Source: Isoetes taiwanensis (Eukaryota > Streptophyta > Lycopodiopsida > Isoetales > Isoetaceae). Taken from it: 64,000 nt of DNA. Position numbers and translations under genes: made by a program. Every line of letters starts with the position of its first letter. The stretch's first letter is position 1. Of this stretch, positions 36,301 to 51,300 are shown in pieces. The stretch is taken from NCBI GenBank assembly GCA_021234155.1, contig JAJEKV010000014.1:9443563-9507562 (forward strand). The letters are read 5' to 3'. The notes under the pieces were generated by a model that saw nothing but the letters and a program-made list of their open reading frames with translations, made no database searches and had not been told where the DNA came from.

Positions 36301-39300
36301 CCAAGAGACTGGTTTTGATATTTTCTACGAATATTTTCTACTATTGAACGCATCTTTACTCCCAGGGTGATTGTTAAAGAAGCGAAGGCCAAGAAGATTA
36401 AAGTATGTTGCTGTTTTGTTGACTTTCGAAAAGCTTTTGATACGTTTATGTGGAAAAGACTGTTTCATAGACTCAAAGTATTAGGCCTTCCTCACAAGCC
36501 GATTTGAATGGTCTTGTCTCTACATGAGAATGTGGTAGGCCGAACGGAAATTGATGAACAATGGTCGGAGGAAGTGTGCAGCACCATTATGGTTAAGCAG
36601 GGTTGTCCGCTCTCTCCTACTCTATTTGGACTTTATATTGACAAGCTGGAGGCTTTTGTGCAGACCTTGGGTGGAGAAGGCTTTAGGCTTGCACAAGAAT
36701 GCATCCCAATTTTGCTTTATGCTGAATTGATGTCCTTCTCCCCTCAAGACCTTCAGGAGAACTTATTTTGTAAAGAAAGGTAACTACAGGTTAATTTGCA
36801 AAAGACGAAGGTGATGGTGTTTAACACCTCTTGGAAGGGATTGAGCGAGAATGCTTTTTTCTTTGATGGGCAACCTGTGGAAATTATATCAGCATGACAT
36901 ATCAGAGAATGGAACTCCCATGTCCTCGTTTCAGATTGAAAGCGCAGCTCAATCTGGGATCGCCAAAGGATGTGCCTAAAGCAAACGAAAATTTCTTCAT
37001 TCTTCTTTTGTCGATGATGAGTCACAAAATGGACGGCTCCCCAAAGAAAATAGAGCTTCATGATATTGGAGGCGTGACATTGGCGACCTCTAAGAAAATG
37101 AAACTGGCACCAACATGAAGCATAAACAGTCTTTTCAGAAGAGAAAACATGGTAGGAGTAGAAAAGAGCCAAATGCTGATATTAGAGCATTTTTTGGAGT
37201 AGTAAGATGGCAATTGGAACACTCAGGAGCTTTTTGTTTGAAGTTTGATGAGGTGAGGTTTTTTAGGGATTAAATATTTAACGTCTTGGAGGCTGTCACC
37301 TCCTCTCCATAATTTTGTAGGTTTTCGGTCTCATAGACCCTATGGGTCTCCAGTTGATGTATAATACATGTTTCTTAAGGTCGAGCGCTCGAAGAGGATC
37401 TGCCCTTTCCCGAACCTACCTCCCTATCAAAACTCATTAGATATGCGGACCAAAATTGTATATAACTCTATCCTTTCACCAGATGACTGATCATTGCTGA
37501 AGGAACATGCTTGGGGGGAGGATTGGACAGGGAAATCACCGTACACAAAAGCAAAGCACTCTCTTTTCTCATTGGAGGTGATAATGATAACAAACAGAAG
37601 TCAGGCCTTCTGCTCTAATACAATTCCAAAAGGGGTATCCATGATTTTTAGAAGAATAAAACAGGCAGCAAAGAAAAGTTATAACCAGTCCTTTAAAAGA
37701 GAGAAAACAAGACTGACATCACCTCTTACTTTGAGCCAGTGGTTAGGAAAAAGACGAAAGTTTCCTAATTTCAATGTTTCAGTCCCCCCCATTTTTTGCA
37801 AAAGATATCTAGGAATCTGCAAGAGGTCTCGTAGACCAAGCGGTCTCTTGTAGATGTCAATATAATCTTTCTTTCTGTAATGATTGCCCTAAATGAACGT
37901 AACATAGGGCATTTTTCTTTTTCCTTTTCTTTTTTCTCTTAAAAAAACATAGATGCATCTAAAGGTTCAGTTCATTAGACACATAGATGCCTTAGACAAA
38001 GAAAACATATGTATTTTGCAGAATCTGGCCACTTTTAGAGCCTGTTATAGATGATCAAGCTATGAATCTGCCCAAGTGCTAAAAGGTGGCATCTATATTC
38101 CGTTATTGGAACATTTGCTTTTATACCCGCAGAAGTTATTGTGCTAGAATGAATTGATGGATGAGTTCGTTAGGATGACTTTTTTAGAATCGATATTATT
38201 AGCATATAACAAGTCACATGTTGCTATTCGTAGATGACCAGGCAGGCATGCCATGTATGTTTCTGACATGGCTCTCTTATAAAGCCACAGTCATGTTTTA
38301 TAGTTAGTGTACAGTTTACTCATTAACCTAGCTATTTTCGTGTATCTCTTTACGTACTTGCATCCATACAGAGTTCCACATATCTTCATGGTATTAGAGC
38401 TTAAATGCTAGAAGCAAATAAGTGCGGGAACTTAGCAGAATTGATCGAAACGGATTGGCTGGTCGGATCAGAGGAATTGGCATCAATTCTTCTTGCAATT
38501 TTTTGTGCAAGAGTATCTAGGTTGCGTCTGAATTGTGTCGCAAGTTCAGAGCGAGTCTAGAAGCTGGAGTTATGTCAAGATTCAACTCGGATTTGTGTCA
38601 AGGAGTGAATTCCAAGTTGGATTTCTATTAGGATCTGATTTGTTTTCTTCTAATTTCTATTTGGATTTGTATCAAGAATTGAAGATTCAAGCCGTATTTG
38701 CATCAAGGATTGATTCTTTGTCATATAAGGCGGATCTGTGTCAGGATTCTGACTCTCTGTCTTATAATCCATTTGGATTTGTCCCAGCATCCTGTTAATT
38801 TGTTATAAATTGACATACCTGCTCTGCATTTTTCTGTTCTTTCAGAATATACTACTTGGACATCTTTTTTTCAATGGCTACAGATGCAAATCCTTGGAAA
38901 TATTTTACAGACCTTGTGTTAGAGATTGATAGTTACTTCACCTGGCGAGATGTCTTTGAAACCAATCTCAATCTCACAGGTTTGAGAGCTGTTTCTCAAA
39001 AAGTTGGAATCCTTTATGTACATGTATATGTACAGATTTTCAGAGAGATATTCGAAGTTATACATCTTTCACCATAGCATTTGATTTCTTGCATAAGAAT
39101 TGTGTTTAGGCAGGTGAAGACCAACAACTTGGTAGGAGCTATGCCTCCTTTCAATGTCTTTCTCTATTCCTTGAATTCGCTCTCAATCATAGAGCCCTTT
39201 CATGGTATCAGAGCAGGCTTGGAGGAAAGAGTTAGTGTTAATCCGGCTCTATTTTTGTTGGATTACTTGTTGAGAGGGTTCTACACCTTGAGCGCAATTT

Positions 39301-42300
39301 CTCAATAAGCCAAGAATCATCTCTGCCAGAAGATTCCACAGGGATCATTGTTATATGCATCACCAGATTAAAAAATATACAAAGTTATATGCTATTGAAC
39401 CGGTTTGGGTCAGATCTGATGCCAGACCTGCACAACTCTATAATTTGAAGAAATCTGTTCAAGATTGTCTTCCCTTCCTTAGATCTATCAGATCCGAGTG
39501 CTTGGAGTGGTCCTACTGGGCAGATCTTCTCAGATTTATCCACACTAATTTCTGTCATAATTCTTGAGCCAAAAAAATGGCAGCTAGTCACGAACCCTGG
39601 AGATATTTCCAGCATCGAGTTCTGGATGGGGATAATTTTTTCACATGGAAAGATGCCCTTTAAACCCATCTTAATTTGAAGGTTTTTAGGTGATGTTTTT
39701 GAAATCCTGGAATCCTCTCACTCCTGCAGAAGTAAAGAAAGACTTCTATGCCCTCAATTATCTGAGAGCATGTGTGTCCACAGATTTTATGCGTGATGTT
39801 AGGGATCAGGAAACCTTCAAGGAAGCCTACATTATTCTTCAGTCATGTGTTCATCAAGGTGATGTAAGGCAGCTCTCTCTTCAAGGAAAAGTGGATAATC
39901 TTAGTCTGCAACTTTGCACAAATATGAGAGATTATAATTGAAGGCCTTAAAATAAAAGTATCATGAGCAGGTGGTACCATGCATGGGATGAAACTAAGTA
40001 AGGGTTTATTGAAAGAATATGAGCATATCAAGCAACCAAATATTCAAGCATCTTTTCATTAGTTACAGCAGCAAGTATTGATGCTGAAATAGAACACAAG
40101 AATTTAGTTAATGGAGAATCAACACACTATTCCAAAGCTAAGTATTCTTCTGCTTCATCTGATATTATGCTAAATCTGAAAAAAATATTCCAACTAGTCT
40201 TCATCAGAAGCTGATTCTAGCTCCAACATAGAACCTCTCTCATGCTGGTATTGTGGTATCGAAGGTCATATGCAACCTAACTGCAGGAAATTAAAGAGAA
40301 TTTGCTCAATATTGCAAGGATCAGCCATCTCCTCATGCACCAGATATAACTGAAATCATCCACGATAACAAGAAAGTACCTGTTGGCCCCGAATGATTCT
40401 AAAGGTAGATGGCACAAAGCAAGGTAGAAGAAGGTCTTGGTTATCATGATGTTTTTGCTCTAGGATAGATACACTCAAAGCAGTGATAGCCTTGCCGGCA
40501 CAAAAACGCTGGCCACTTTGCCGAATGGTTTTGAGTCGGCACTTTTGAATTATAAGTCAGCATTTTTGAATGGAGATCTGGAAGGGAATTTGTACATGTC
40601 TCAGCACCTGGGCTTAAATTTGAAGATCATCCAACATATGTGTGCAAACTGGAAAAGAGCTTGTGTCAATCTTTCCTTCATATCTACCAATACTCAAGTT
40701 AGTGTGCATTACTATTTGGACATGGAAGTTTGGCAAGGTTTCAAAGCATTGACCTAACTCAGTAGAAATATGTCATTGAACTTCTTATTAAGTTTCATGT
40801 AGACTGCAAAGCATCTTCTACTCCCTTTGAGTTAGGTTACATTCTAATACTTGAGTCCACTCATGAGGATGTTAATGCTACTCGTTATGGACAGTTAGTT
40901 GGGGCTTTGCTTTATCTTATCGATACTAGACCAGATTTGGCTTATGCTGTTGCAGTAGTTACCAGGTTTATGCATCATCCTAATGTACCGCATTGGAAAG
41001 CAGCTAAATGAGTCCTACATTATCTCAGAGGGACTCAAAGTGAAGGAATATTATACACCAAAGTTGCTAATCCTACTCTTGTAGTTACAACAGTTCAAGA
41101 GACGTGCTGATTGTTTCACTTATGAGAAGCTTTCTGCTGAAACCTGCAGCAATTTACTGTGATAACAGTGGAGCAATTGCTCATGCAAAAGACTACAAGA
41201 TGCATCTGCTTATCAAACATAGAAATATTAAATTGTGGTTTGTCAAAGAGCAGCTTCAAAATAGCTATATCTTTCTACCTTACTGTTCTATCAAACATCA
41301 AATTGCTAATGGCTTTGCAAAACCTCTTGGAGGACATCAATTCAGTCATATCTAACAACGCTTACATGCTTTGCCACATGATGATCCTCAGGGGGGATGA
41401 TATTCTTCTAGGTCTTCTCCCAATTCAGTGAAGATTTGTTTTTTATGTTGTATGTCTTTTCAGTTCAGTCATGCTAGTCATCAGGGGGATGTTAGCGCAT
41501 GATATGTAACATATCACTATTCATAGATGACTAAGCATTTCACGTATGTTGCGGACATGGCTGTCATATAAAGCCATAGTCATGCTTTATAGTTAGCATC
41601 CAGTTTATTCATTAGCCGAGCTATTTTCGTTTATCTCTTTTGTTCATCTCTTGTTTGTGCATTACAGTCTCCTGAGTTGTAGTGCACATTGCCTTTGGTT
41701 GGGCCTCTATTTTTGCCTGGTAATATAATGAGGTAGATGATCCCTCATAATTGTCTGCCTACATCCTCCCCAGCAGAATTAAGGTTCTTAGCAAAATCAA
41801 ATGTCAATCTGGGAACTGTATGCTTTTCTAGCGAAGATCATTCTTATAGCATTAAAATTGCTGTAAATTTTCTTCATGCTTTCCTCATTTATTTGGCAGA
41901 TAACAGATGCTGTTGTGGTTGCAAGAATTTTGAATGCAACTTTGGTAGTGCCAAGACTAGATCACAACTCGTTTTGGAAGGATAACAGGTTAGATATCTT
42001 TTAATTTGATTTTGATAAGAAATTACTTGCATGCAATTTCTGTTAGCATGTTAACTAATGGTGCAGATGTATCATGTATGTATTGTACATAGCATAAAAG
42101 TAGAGTCCATGTAGGAGTTGACGTGTGGCCTTTAAGGTGGATAAACTTTCCAATTTTGACCCCGCAGAAAGGTATTTGGTATTTTGGACGTCCTTGAATA
42201 ATAGAACTTTTAGTCGGTGCTGTAATCTGCGTCTCTTCTTCTCTCCTCCACTAAACTAACAAGTGGTATCAGAGCGCATATGATTCCTGGGCCTCTGCTG

Positions 42301-45300
42301 GACATCAACAAGCAAATTCGTCACAATAAATTGGTGGAATTGTGACGTTTCCAAAAAGTCTATTACTCAGCCTTTTTTGGCTTGTACAAGGCCAAATTTG
42401 TTCCTCCTTGTTTGGCCTGCCCTTAGGTAAGCTGCTAGCAAACTTGGGATTTGGTCAACAAGAATCAGTAAAAATCTACTGTGATAACATGAGCAGTATC
42501 TATTTGACTAAAAATCCAGTATTTCACAACAGAAGGAAACACATTGCTACTCATCATCATTTTATAAGGGAAGCAGTTGAAAATGGTATTGCTGATCTAG
42601 TTCATTGCAGAAGATCAACAAGTAGCTGATATTTTGACAAAAGAGGACTTTCCAACAACAAAGTTAGAGGATCTCGAACAAAATCTTGGAGTGGTCCCAT
42701 CATGAACTTTCTGGAAATAACCTGCAGCATCATGTAGGCATTTGCACATTAAGGGGAGGATTTGTTAGCATGTTAAGCTAATGGTGCAAATGTATCATAT
42801 GCGTATTGTACATGGACGTCCAAAATACCAAATACCTTTCTGCGGGGTCAAAATTGGAAAGTTTATCCACCTTAAAGGCCACACGTCAACTCCTACATGG
42901 ACTCTACTTTTATGCTATGTACAATACGTACATGATACATTTGCACCATTAGTTAACATGCTAACAAATCCTCCCCTTAATGTGCAAATGCCGTCATGAT
43001 GCTGCAGGTTATTTCAGAAAGTTCGATGATGGGACCACTCCAAGACGTTGCCTGAGATCCTCGAACTTTGTTCTGGAAAGTCCTTTTGTCAAAATATCAG
43101 CTACTTGTTGATCTTCTGCAATGAACTAGATCAGCAATACCATTTTCAACTGCTTCCCTTATAAAATGATAATGAGTAGCAATGTGTTTCGTTCTGCTGT
43201 GAAATACTGGATTTTTAGTCAAATAGATACTGCTCATGTTATCACAGTAGATTTTTACTGATTCTTGTTGACCAAATCCCAAGTTTGCCAGCAGCTTACC
43301 TAACCACATGACTTCACAAGCTGCTGCAGAACAAGCCTTATATTCAGCCTCCTTGATTCATTTACTGTCTCATACAGATTCCTCAACTTCTCTTAAGCTG
43401 AGCGGGAGGTTTTCTCATCAATAATATGCTGTCTGACTTCATCAGTACAGTAAATCTTGAGAAAGGCAAGTGCCAAGCGATCGTTTTGATCCCATTCTTT
43501 CTGTTCATCACTTCTCTCTTTCGATGCTTCAGGTGCCTTTCCACCTCGCCGTCTGAATGGACCCTCGTCAAAGAGGGGATTATAAGCTTCCTCAATGTCA
43601 CTGTAAGAGGTCTCTGATTCTGGCCTTGGGTGTTCACCACTCACATATTCCCATAGACCTTTTACCTCAAGCACTGGTTCCATCAAATTCTTCCAAGAAT
43701 TATAATTCTTGCCATTAAGAATGTATCTGTCTTGTGAAAGTATTTTCTCCAGTGAATTCTTTATGATCCACAACCTGTTCTGTCACCAAATTCTGGATTT
43801 GCCAGGTACTTAGTGGGTAACTAACAAATGGACGTCCAACAAATTGGACGAATTTTCAATTCGGTACCAACGGCCAAAGTTGGGAGCCATAGAAAAAGGG
43901 CAGGCCAAACAAGGAGGAACAAATTTGGCCTTGTACAAGCCAAAAAAGGCTGAGTAATAGACTTTTTGGAAACATCACAATTCCACCAATTTATTGTGAC
44001 GAATTTGCTTGCTGATGTCCAGCAGAGGCCCAGGAATCATATGCGCTCTGATACCACTTGTTAGTTTAGTGGAGGAGAGAAGAAGAGACGCAGATTACAG
44101 CACCGACTAAAAGTTCTATTATTCAAGGACGTCCAAAATACCAAATACCTTTCTGCGGGGTCAAAATTGGAAAGTTTTGTAGAGTCCATGTAGGAGTTGA
44201 CGTGTGGCCTTTAAGGTGGATAAACTTTCCAATTTTGACCCCGCAGAAAGGTATTTGGTATTTTGGACGTCCTTGAATAATAGAACTTTTAGTCGGTGCT
44301 GTAATCTGCGTCTCTTCTTCTCTCCTCCACTAACTAACAATTTCATAGTGATGGTGGTGCCATTGGCACCTCCAACCCCCTATGTATTCCATTCCACACT
44401 GAATTGTTGTTACATGGCACCGATTTTACCAGCCAGATTGGCCATGCCTGTAAGAATTGATGAAAACAGTGTCAAGAGGCTGTTATCAAGGAGCTAAAAA
44501 TCGTGAGTGCAAAGGTAAACAAAGGGGACACCCATTTTTATATGGTAATAGCCATGCCAGCTACATTATCTTAAGTCATTTATGACATTTCATCCAGAGA
44601 GAAGGTTTATCAATCAATGTTTTTTGCTTTTTGAGGTTAAAAACAGTTGAAACTGCAGGGCTGTAGATTTGTCGGAAACTGGAAAAGAACAGGTTATGAC
44701 CATTCTTGAGGCAAATGGCTCAAGGTTGAGAGGGAGAAATTGTTCTCATATCTGAAGCTCAATGGGGACAATTTGTGCAGCATGGAATATCTACTTTGAA
44801 GGCATATTGGATCCAGATTTTAAAGCTACAAAGGACGATAGGAACAAGGCCTTGGGTATGCTTAAGGTGAGTATTACTCTCAATTATAACATGCCACAGC
44901 ATTGAAGACCTTCAAATGAAGGAGGTTCTGATAAATTGGAAAATCTTTATCCTTGAGATGCAGCTCACACGTTGTATCTCAGGGACGACATTGTATCTCA
45001 GGAATGAGCTACTCCCTACAAGGTTATGATTACTTAGAAAAGAAATTGCAGCCATGGGAATGGATAAGTTGACTTCAATTATCTTGCAGATATGAAGAAT
45101 CTAGTGATCTAAAGGCTTCAAGAGAGGCAATTCTTTAAAGAATGGAAGCCACTCCAAGAAAAGTTGTTTACAACGTGGAAACCATGGCCGTTTGATTAGG
45201 CAATCCCTCAAGAGCAAGAAAATAGCGTAAAAAGTTCTCAAAAGACTCAAAATCTGCCGAGAAAAGAGGGACAAGCTGCTTCATCTCTGAAGATGAGGAA

Positions 45301-48300
45301 CATGATAAATGCATGTTCATGGTTGTCAAGGCAGAATCTTGTTCATTAAATTATTATGTATCCAAATATTCTGTATTGAGATCACAAATTTGGGGAGTTG
45401 AACGGCCTTAATTAGAGAGGCTTCAGTCTTCTTTTATATCTATAATCATCAGAAGTAAACCCTTGGTGCCTCACGAATGGAGTCCCAGTGAATGGTTTTG
45501 TCAGACCCTTGAAATGAATTTTTCTTCCAAGGGTGACCAGTAAAATTGTTTTGGCCTAGTGGGGTTTTCAGGACCAAGGTTTAGTTTGAAAGCAAGCAGC
45601 ACAAAAATTGCTAAAGGCTACACTCTTCATGGGCTCCTATGGAGAGGCGATGCTTCAAGAGGCACTTTTATGATGTCAATACTAAACACCATTTGTTCAG
45701 TACTTTGGTCAAACCAGATGCGCCCCTGATCTTGGAGAAGATAAATGGAATCAATCCGAGAGCCTCCAAATTTTAATGATGTCAAGCACGTTAGCCAATC
45801 CTTTGAAACTTGAAGCTCTGCTTATGAAGCTCAGTCTTTGGCTGTGTTATAATTATGAGCTAGAAATCGGCTAAGTAACACACACCTTGGATATGTGATC
45901 TGGTAAACGGATCTCTGGCCTGTTAGGTCGAGTTATCTGGAGAATGCTTAGCCTTGGGAGGAGCTTAGCTCTCAAGAGGTATTAGCATATGCTAATGCTA
46001 ATGCTAATGGTGGCAGTGTACACTGTGCCTTATACAGGCCATACGTCCAAGAGGACTGTGGCATTAGCATACTTCTAAAGGCCCAAGCCATATGTATTGG
46101 GAGTCATGGCCCCAGTAATATGTGTCATCTGCACATACCTTTCAGCCAAAAGTTAGTGGAATAAAGGCAGAGAAAAAAGGTGTAAAGGGAGCTAGGTGAG
46201 CATAGATATGAGGAGGGCACCCAAGGAGGGGATATAGTCTGCATTCCACTAAGTCTTGTGGACTTGGCCAGTTTTATCACAGATTCTACAAGGTGTTTGT
46301 AATAGGCTGATACACAAGATGGCAGTCAAAGGCTCTCTCACTTGGCATTCAGTTCATCCAAACCATTGGCCGACTCAGGTATTGTAGCTTGTTTTCTAAA
46401 CTGTTCAACAAAATGGGCTTCTCAATATATCACCTCGCGCCATTTAAGCAGTCGCTCAGTTCTCAACACTCGCTCAGTCTCCAACAATTATAGGAAACAT
46501 CATGAGGTAAATATGAAACATTTTTCATGATTTAGAACATGTATGTGGCAGACAGGTGGACATCTTTGCAAGAATTATCCATCAAAAGACAATTCTACAA
46601 GGATAATTTCTTGAATATATCCAGAGATGGGTCCCTTCGACGCCCTGGATGCTTAGATACCCACTTGTCACATAAACTCAAAAATGTATTGGGGCATTTC
46701 CGTGTCTTCTCATCAGTTAGAGATTGTAGCGGACCTGGAAGGGCAGGGCACGTGAACAAAAAATTTACTGCATGAACTTTTCAGACAGAATGCCTAGCTT
46801 TGTATATATATGAACTTAGCAAACTCAGGAGAAATTGCTCAAACAAAACGAGGTCGATTCAAATGAAGCAAACAGTGCGGACTTTGTTTTTCATATTGAT
46901 TTGGCATCATTAAACAGTAATGGGAAAAGGAAGTCAGAAGGGTCCGCTGGCGGCATCAGAAAATGGCGTTAAAAAAGAATAGGCCCGAAAAGGTGCCACA
47001 TGCACGTACAAATCATCACAGGGTTTTTTCAGGCCTGTAAGTGGGTACATTAAGGAATTCGTAACATAAAATTATTGATAAGCTTTATCACCAAGTTTTA
47101 GTCTTTCTTTTTTGCTAGGTTTAGCTAGCACTTTCAACTAGGAGAATGCTTCTAGACGTTGAAGACTTGCTGTATTTATTTGGTCTTATAGATCCTATGG
47201 GTCTTCCGTAGACATTAGTAAACTCTTTCTTTCTTTCCTGTATCAAGTGCAAAACAGAGAGCTGCAACTGTTCTCAAACAAAACATACCTTCAAGTCGAA
47301 GTGTTTTAGTATCTGGATGATACTTGTAATCCTTGACCAGATCTATAGCTCCTCAATTGTCAACAAATATGGTTGCTGACTTAATTGACAGCTGAAGATC
47401 CTGAAAGAGATGTAGTATCCATAACATTTTGTTAAGAGTATGGAATCTCTATGTGTGTACATATGGACATATTTTTGTATGTATACAGTGAGCTCCTATT
47501 TATGCTATAGCATATCATTTATCAAGTGAATCAGTTTGTCCCATTTCTCTCTTCTCATGAGTCCTCTCTATTTAGCCAAATAGAGAGCCAGATTATTTGG
47601 ATTTGTCAAGAAACAACAAGCAGGCTTAGATTCAGGTAAAATTGAGCATTTAAGGCTTGTTGTCTTTCAAATCTTTGCTAGACTTTGAGAAGATAAATGG
47701 ATCTGGCAGCACTTTCAAGGATTCTTGATGTTTATGGTCAGAGTTCAACAAGGGGGATTTTATAGATCTTGTACAATCTCTGCAAAACAGGGTGAAATCC
47801 TGAGAACAAAGAAGTAGACCTATAAGATCAAGAGCTGTTTTCTCAAGCTAATGGGGTTGTTTGCATGTATTTGTCACTATTAGCTTGATTGAAGGCAGAT
47901 CTAGGAGGATTTGTTAAGATTCTATTGCCAGAATGAAAAAATCTGGAGCAAAGAGTACACCTGAATGGAGCATTCTTGCAAAAAGGGAAGAATAGATCGG
48001 GATGTATAGTCTTCATAAATTCGAAGTGATGGTATTTAATACCTCTTGGAAAGATTGGAGAAATAACTCTTTTACTTTCCAAGAAATTGTTTCTACATAC
48101 ATCTACTTGGCTGTTGAGTTTACGGGCCCTCTTTTTAGATTGAGGGAGGCTGGTCAGGCAAGGATTGCAAAAGGATATGCTTCTCTTGTACAGCTAGAAA
48201 AACAGTGCTACCAACTCCATTTCCAAGATGTTCATACAAAGCTCTTCCTGTTCGACATGTTGGTGAAGCCGGCAGCTTTATATGGTGCACAAATATGGGG

Positions 48301-51300
48301 AGTTGACCTACGAGCCGATGACTGGGGTCGACTGGAGAGGCTCCAAATTTCTCTTCTTTCTAGAATGATTAGAAGTTTGCTGAATTTAATGTCAAACCTC
48401 TGAAGGTTGAAATTGCCTTTCAAACAGTGACTTATTTACATAAGTTAAACCGTTTTGGACAATCACAAGAAGGTCAAAAAAGACTTCCCTGGTTGGCATA
48501 TGTGTCGTATAAAACATTGGCAGACCAGGGTAAGCGCTGTTGGTTCTCAAGGACATCTAAATTGTTTGAGGAGATGGGCTTCTCAATGGGAAATATCCCA
48601 CCTTTTCAATACAGAATAATGAATGATAATCTGAATTTTACTCAGGAAGAAGTTAATCAGCTTATGCGCCATGATTTGGAGTATCTTCATGTTTCAAATA
48701 CATGGGTAAATCCCGTCAAAGATCTGCCTGCTAAAAAGAAATTCTATAAGGATAACTTCCTAAATATATCAGCAGATGGTTTCATTGTAAGGCCTGGATA
48801 TTTGGATATTGATCTGCGGAATAAAGTGAGATACTCGATGGGGCAGTTTAGAGTGTCATCTCACCAGTTGGAGATTGAGGTTGGTAGGGCGAAAAATATT
48901 AGTCGGGAAGATCGGAAATGCCCAATGTGCGATCTAAACATGGTTGAGTCAGAGGAACCTTTTATTTTTACCTGCCCAACCTACTACATCATTAGAGGCA
49001 GATATCATTGTCTTTTTAGAGACCCCACATCTCTACGACAGCTGGTAGAATATTACGATCAGAAATGTGTATCTCACTTTGTGTATGAACTATCACTAAA
49101 AAGGAGAAATATTCTCAAACAAAAGAATCCAACGGGCCTGAAGCAAACAGAAATAACTAATTTCTTTTCATCTGAGTCAAACGATGATAAGATGATAGTG
49201 GAGGCATCACAGAAGAGGAAGTATCCTGACCCTAAAGGGGTGACTTTGGCACTGTCTAAGAAGATAAAACGATGAGCAGCCATGAAACATAAAAGGTCTT
49301 TCCAGAAGAGGTCGAGCACCAAGCATCAAACCAAGCCAAGAAAGGGTATTATGACTTACTTTGCAGCAGTCACAGGAATGAATGGGCTATCCCCATCAAA
49401 CCTTACCTGAGCAGAGTCTTAGATTTTCACTATAAGTTCTGTTAACTTAATATTTTTGTTTGTATATTTTAGATAACAGGAGGGTTTTCCTCCTGGAGGT
49501 CTTGAATTCTGTATGTGTTATGGTCTCATAGACCCTTCGGGTCTTACGTAGATGTTAATAAAACATGCTTTGAGTTGGACACAGGCTTGCCCCGAGAACC
49601 ACCCTACCTACGTTTTGAGTTTGATCACTCTCTTGATCTCAACTATAATCTTGAGCTTGATATAGGATTGAGGGACATTCATATGTTTCAAAGTGTGGAA
49701 GAAAAGGCCACAATGTTCACTTCTGCTATACATCAAGCCTGCCTTTGCTCCTCTCGTAAGTAAACAACGTGGACAAATGATCCAAAACCTTTGGTACGAT
49801 GAAGAATGCAAAAGCCTTCACAAGCACCTTAAGGAGGAAATGGCAGCCTGCTCTTCCACAGTTACAGCGACTAAGAAAGCCTGCAAGAAGCTGATCCGCA
49901 TGAAAAAGAGAATATATATAAAGCAATTGAGAGAAGACATGCTTAATCTGATGTACAGTAACAAATCTGCTAAATTTTGGCAGAAGATCCTTGCTAAAAA
50001 ATCTGATTTGCCTCTCAAAGACTCAAAAGTGTGGACCACTTATGCTCGCACACTTCTTGATGTGGAACAAGCAGATTTGCTGGACCTTAGATTGCAGCCC
50101 CCCTCAATCCGCCTCTCATTTCTCTACTCCCCTTATCCGAGAAGCTATAAGCAAAATGAACACTGGAAAAGCAAAAGATTGTGAGGACCTGCAAGCTGAT
50201 TTTCTAGTACATGGAATGGATACCCTTGCGCCCATTGTGGCAGATTTATTTAATGAGATAATCTGCTCAGGCTTTCCGAAAGCATGGACCATTAATATCA
50301 TCAAACTAATTTTTATGAATCCAAGCAATTACGCCGCATCATGATTGGACATGTCATGGCAAGGTTATATGGAAGCGCGTTAGACTTGATTATCAGTGAG
50401 CACGAGGAGATAAATCTCCTTAGAGCAAAAGGTCATGGTGGTTTCAGGAGAAATTTCTCAACAATGGACCATATATTTACATTGAGGTCTATCATTAAGG
50501 AAGCAAAAGCCATGAAAACGAAAGTGTACTGCTGCTTTGTGGATTTCCGCAAAGCCTTTGATACGGTACCTTGGAACTGTCTATTCCATAGACTCATGGA
50601 ATTGGGATTGTCACAACAAGTCATATGGTTTATGAAAATGTCTTGGGAAAAATCAAAGTGCCCGGAGGCTGGTCGGATGAAATCAGCAGCACAATAGGGG
50701 TTAAACAGGGCTGCCCCTTACCCCCTACCCTATTTGGTTTATATATTGATGAGCTGAAGCTTTGTAGCAGCACTTGGAGGGGACGGGTCTGCTTTAGCTG
50801 AGGAGTGCATATCCATCCTTCTATATGCGGACGATGTGGTACTTATATCCTCTTCTTTTGAAGGCCTTCAACATCATTTGCTGGCACTTGAAAATTTTTG
50901 CATGCAAAGAGAGCTCAAGGTGAACCTTCACAAAACAAAAGTAATGGTTTTCAACACGTCACGAGCTTGCATGCATCGCAACCCCTTCTTTTTTATGGAT
51001 CAGCAAGTAGAAGTAGCCTCTCATTATACTTACTTGGGGGTGCAATTTAAAGGTCCCATCTTCAGCATGAAAGATGCAGCACATGCAAGGCTCACAAAAG
51101 GATATGCTTCGCTTGCAATGCTAGAAAAAAGATGTTTCCAATCAGATTTTTTCAAGACGTCCCAGCAAAATCCACCTTTTCAATACCTGAGTTAGACCAG
51201 CTGCTTTATACGGAGCCTTGATGTGGGGGATGGACATGACAGCTATAGAATGGGCTCAAATAGAGAGGCTGCAAATCTATTTTCTATCCAAAATGATTAT

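Noticed and set aside
41737-41985. 82-codon ORF across OFUT exon 5
   Set aside because: It reads the exon in the wrong frame; the correct frame gives ITDAVVVARILNATLVVP.
48427-49275. 282-codon ORF as an intact host protein
   Set aside because: It is the C-terminal part of LINE ORF2, nearly identical to 55800-56640, 5' truncated and with a His-to-Pro change in the finger.
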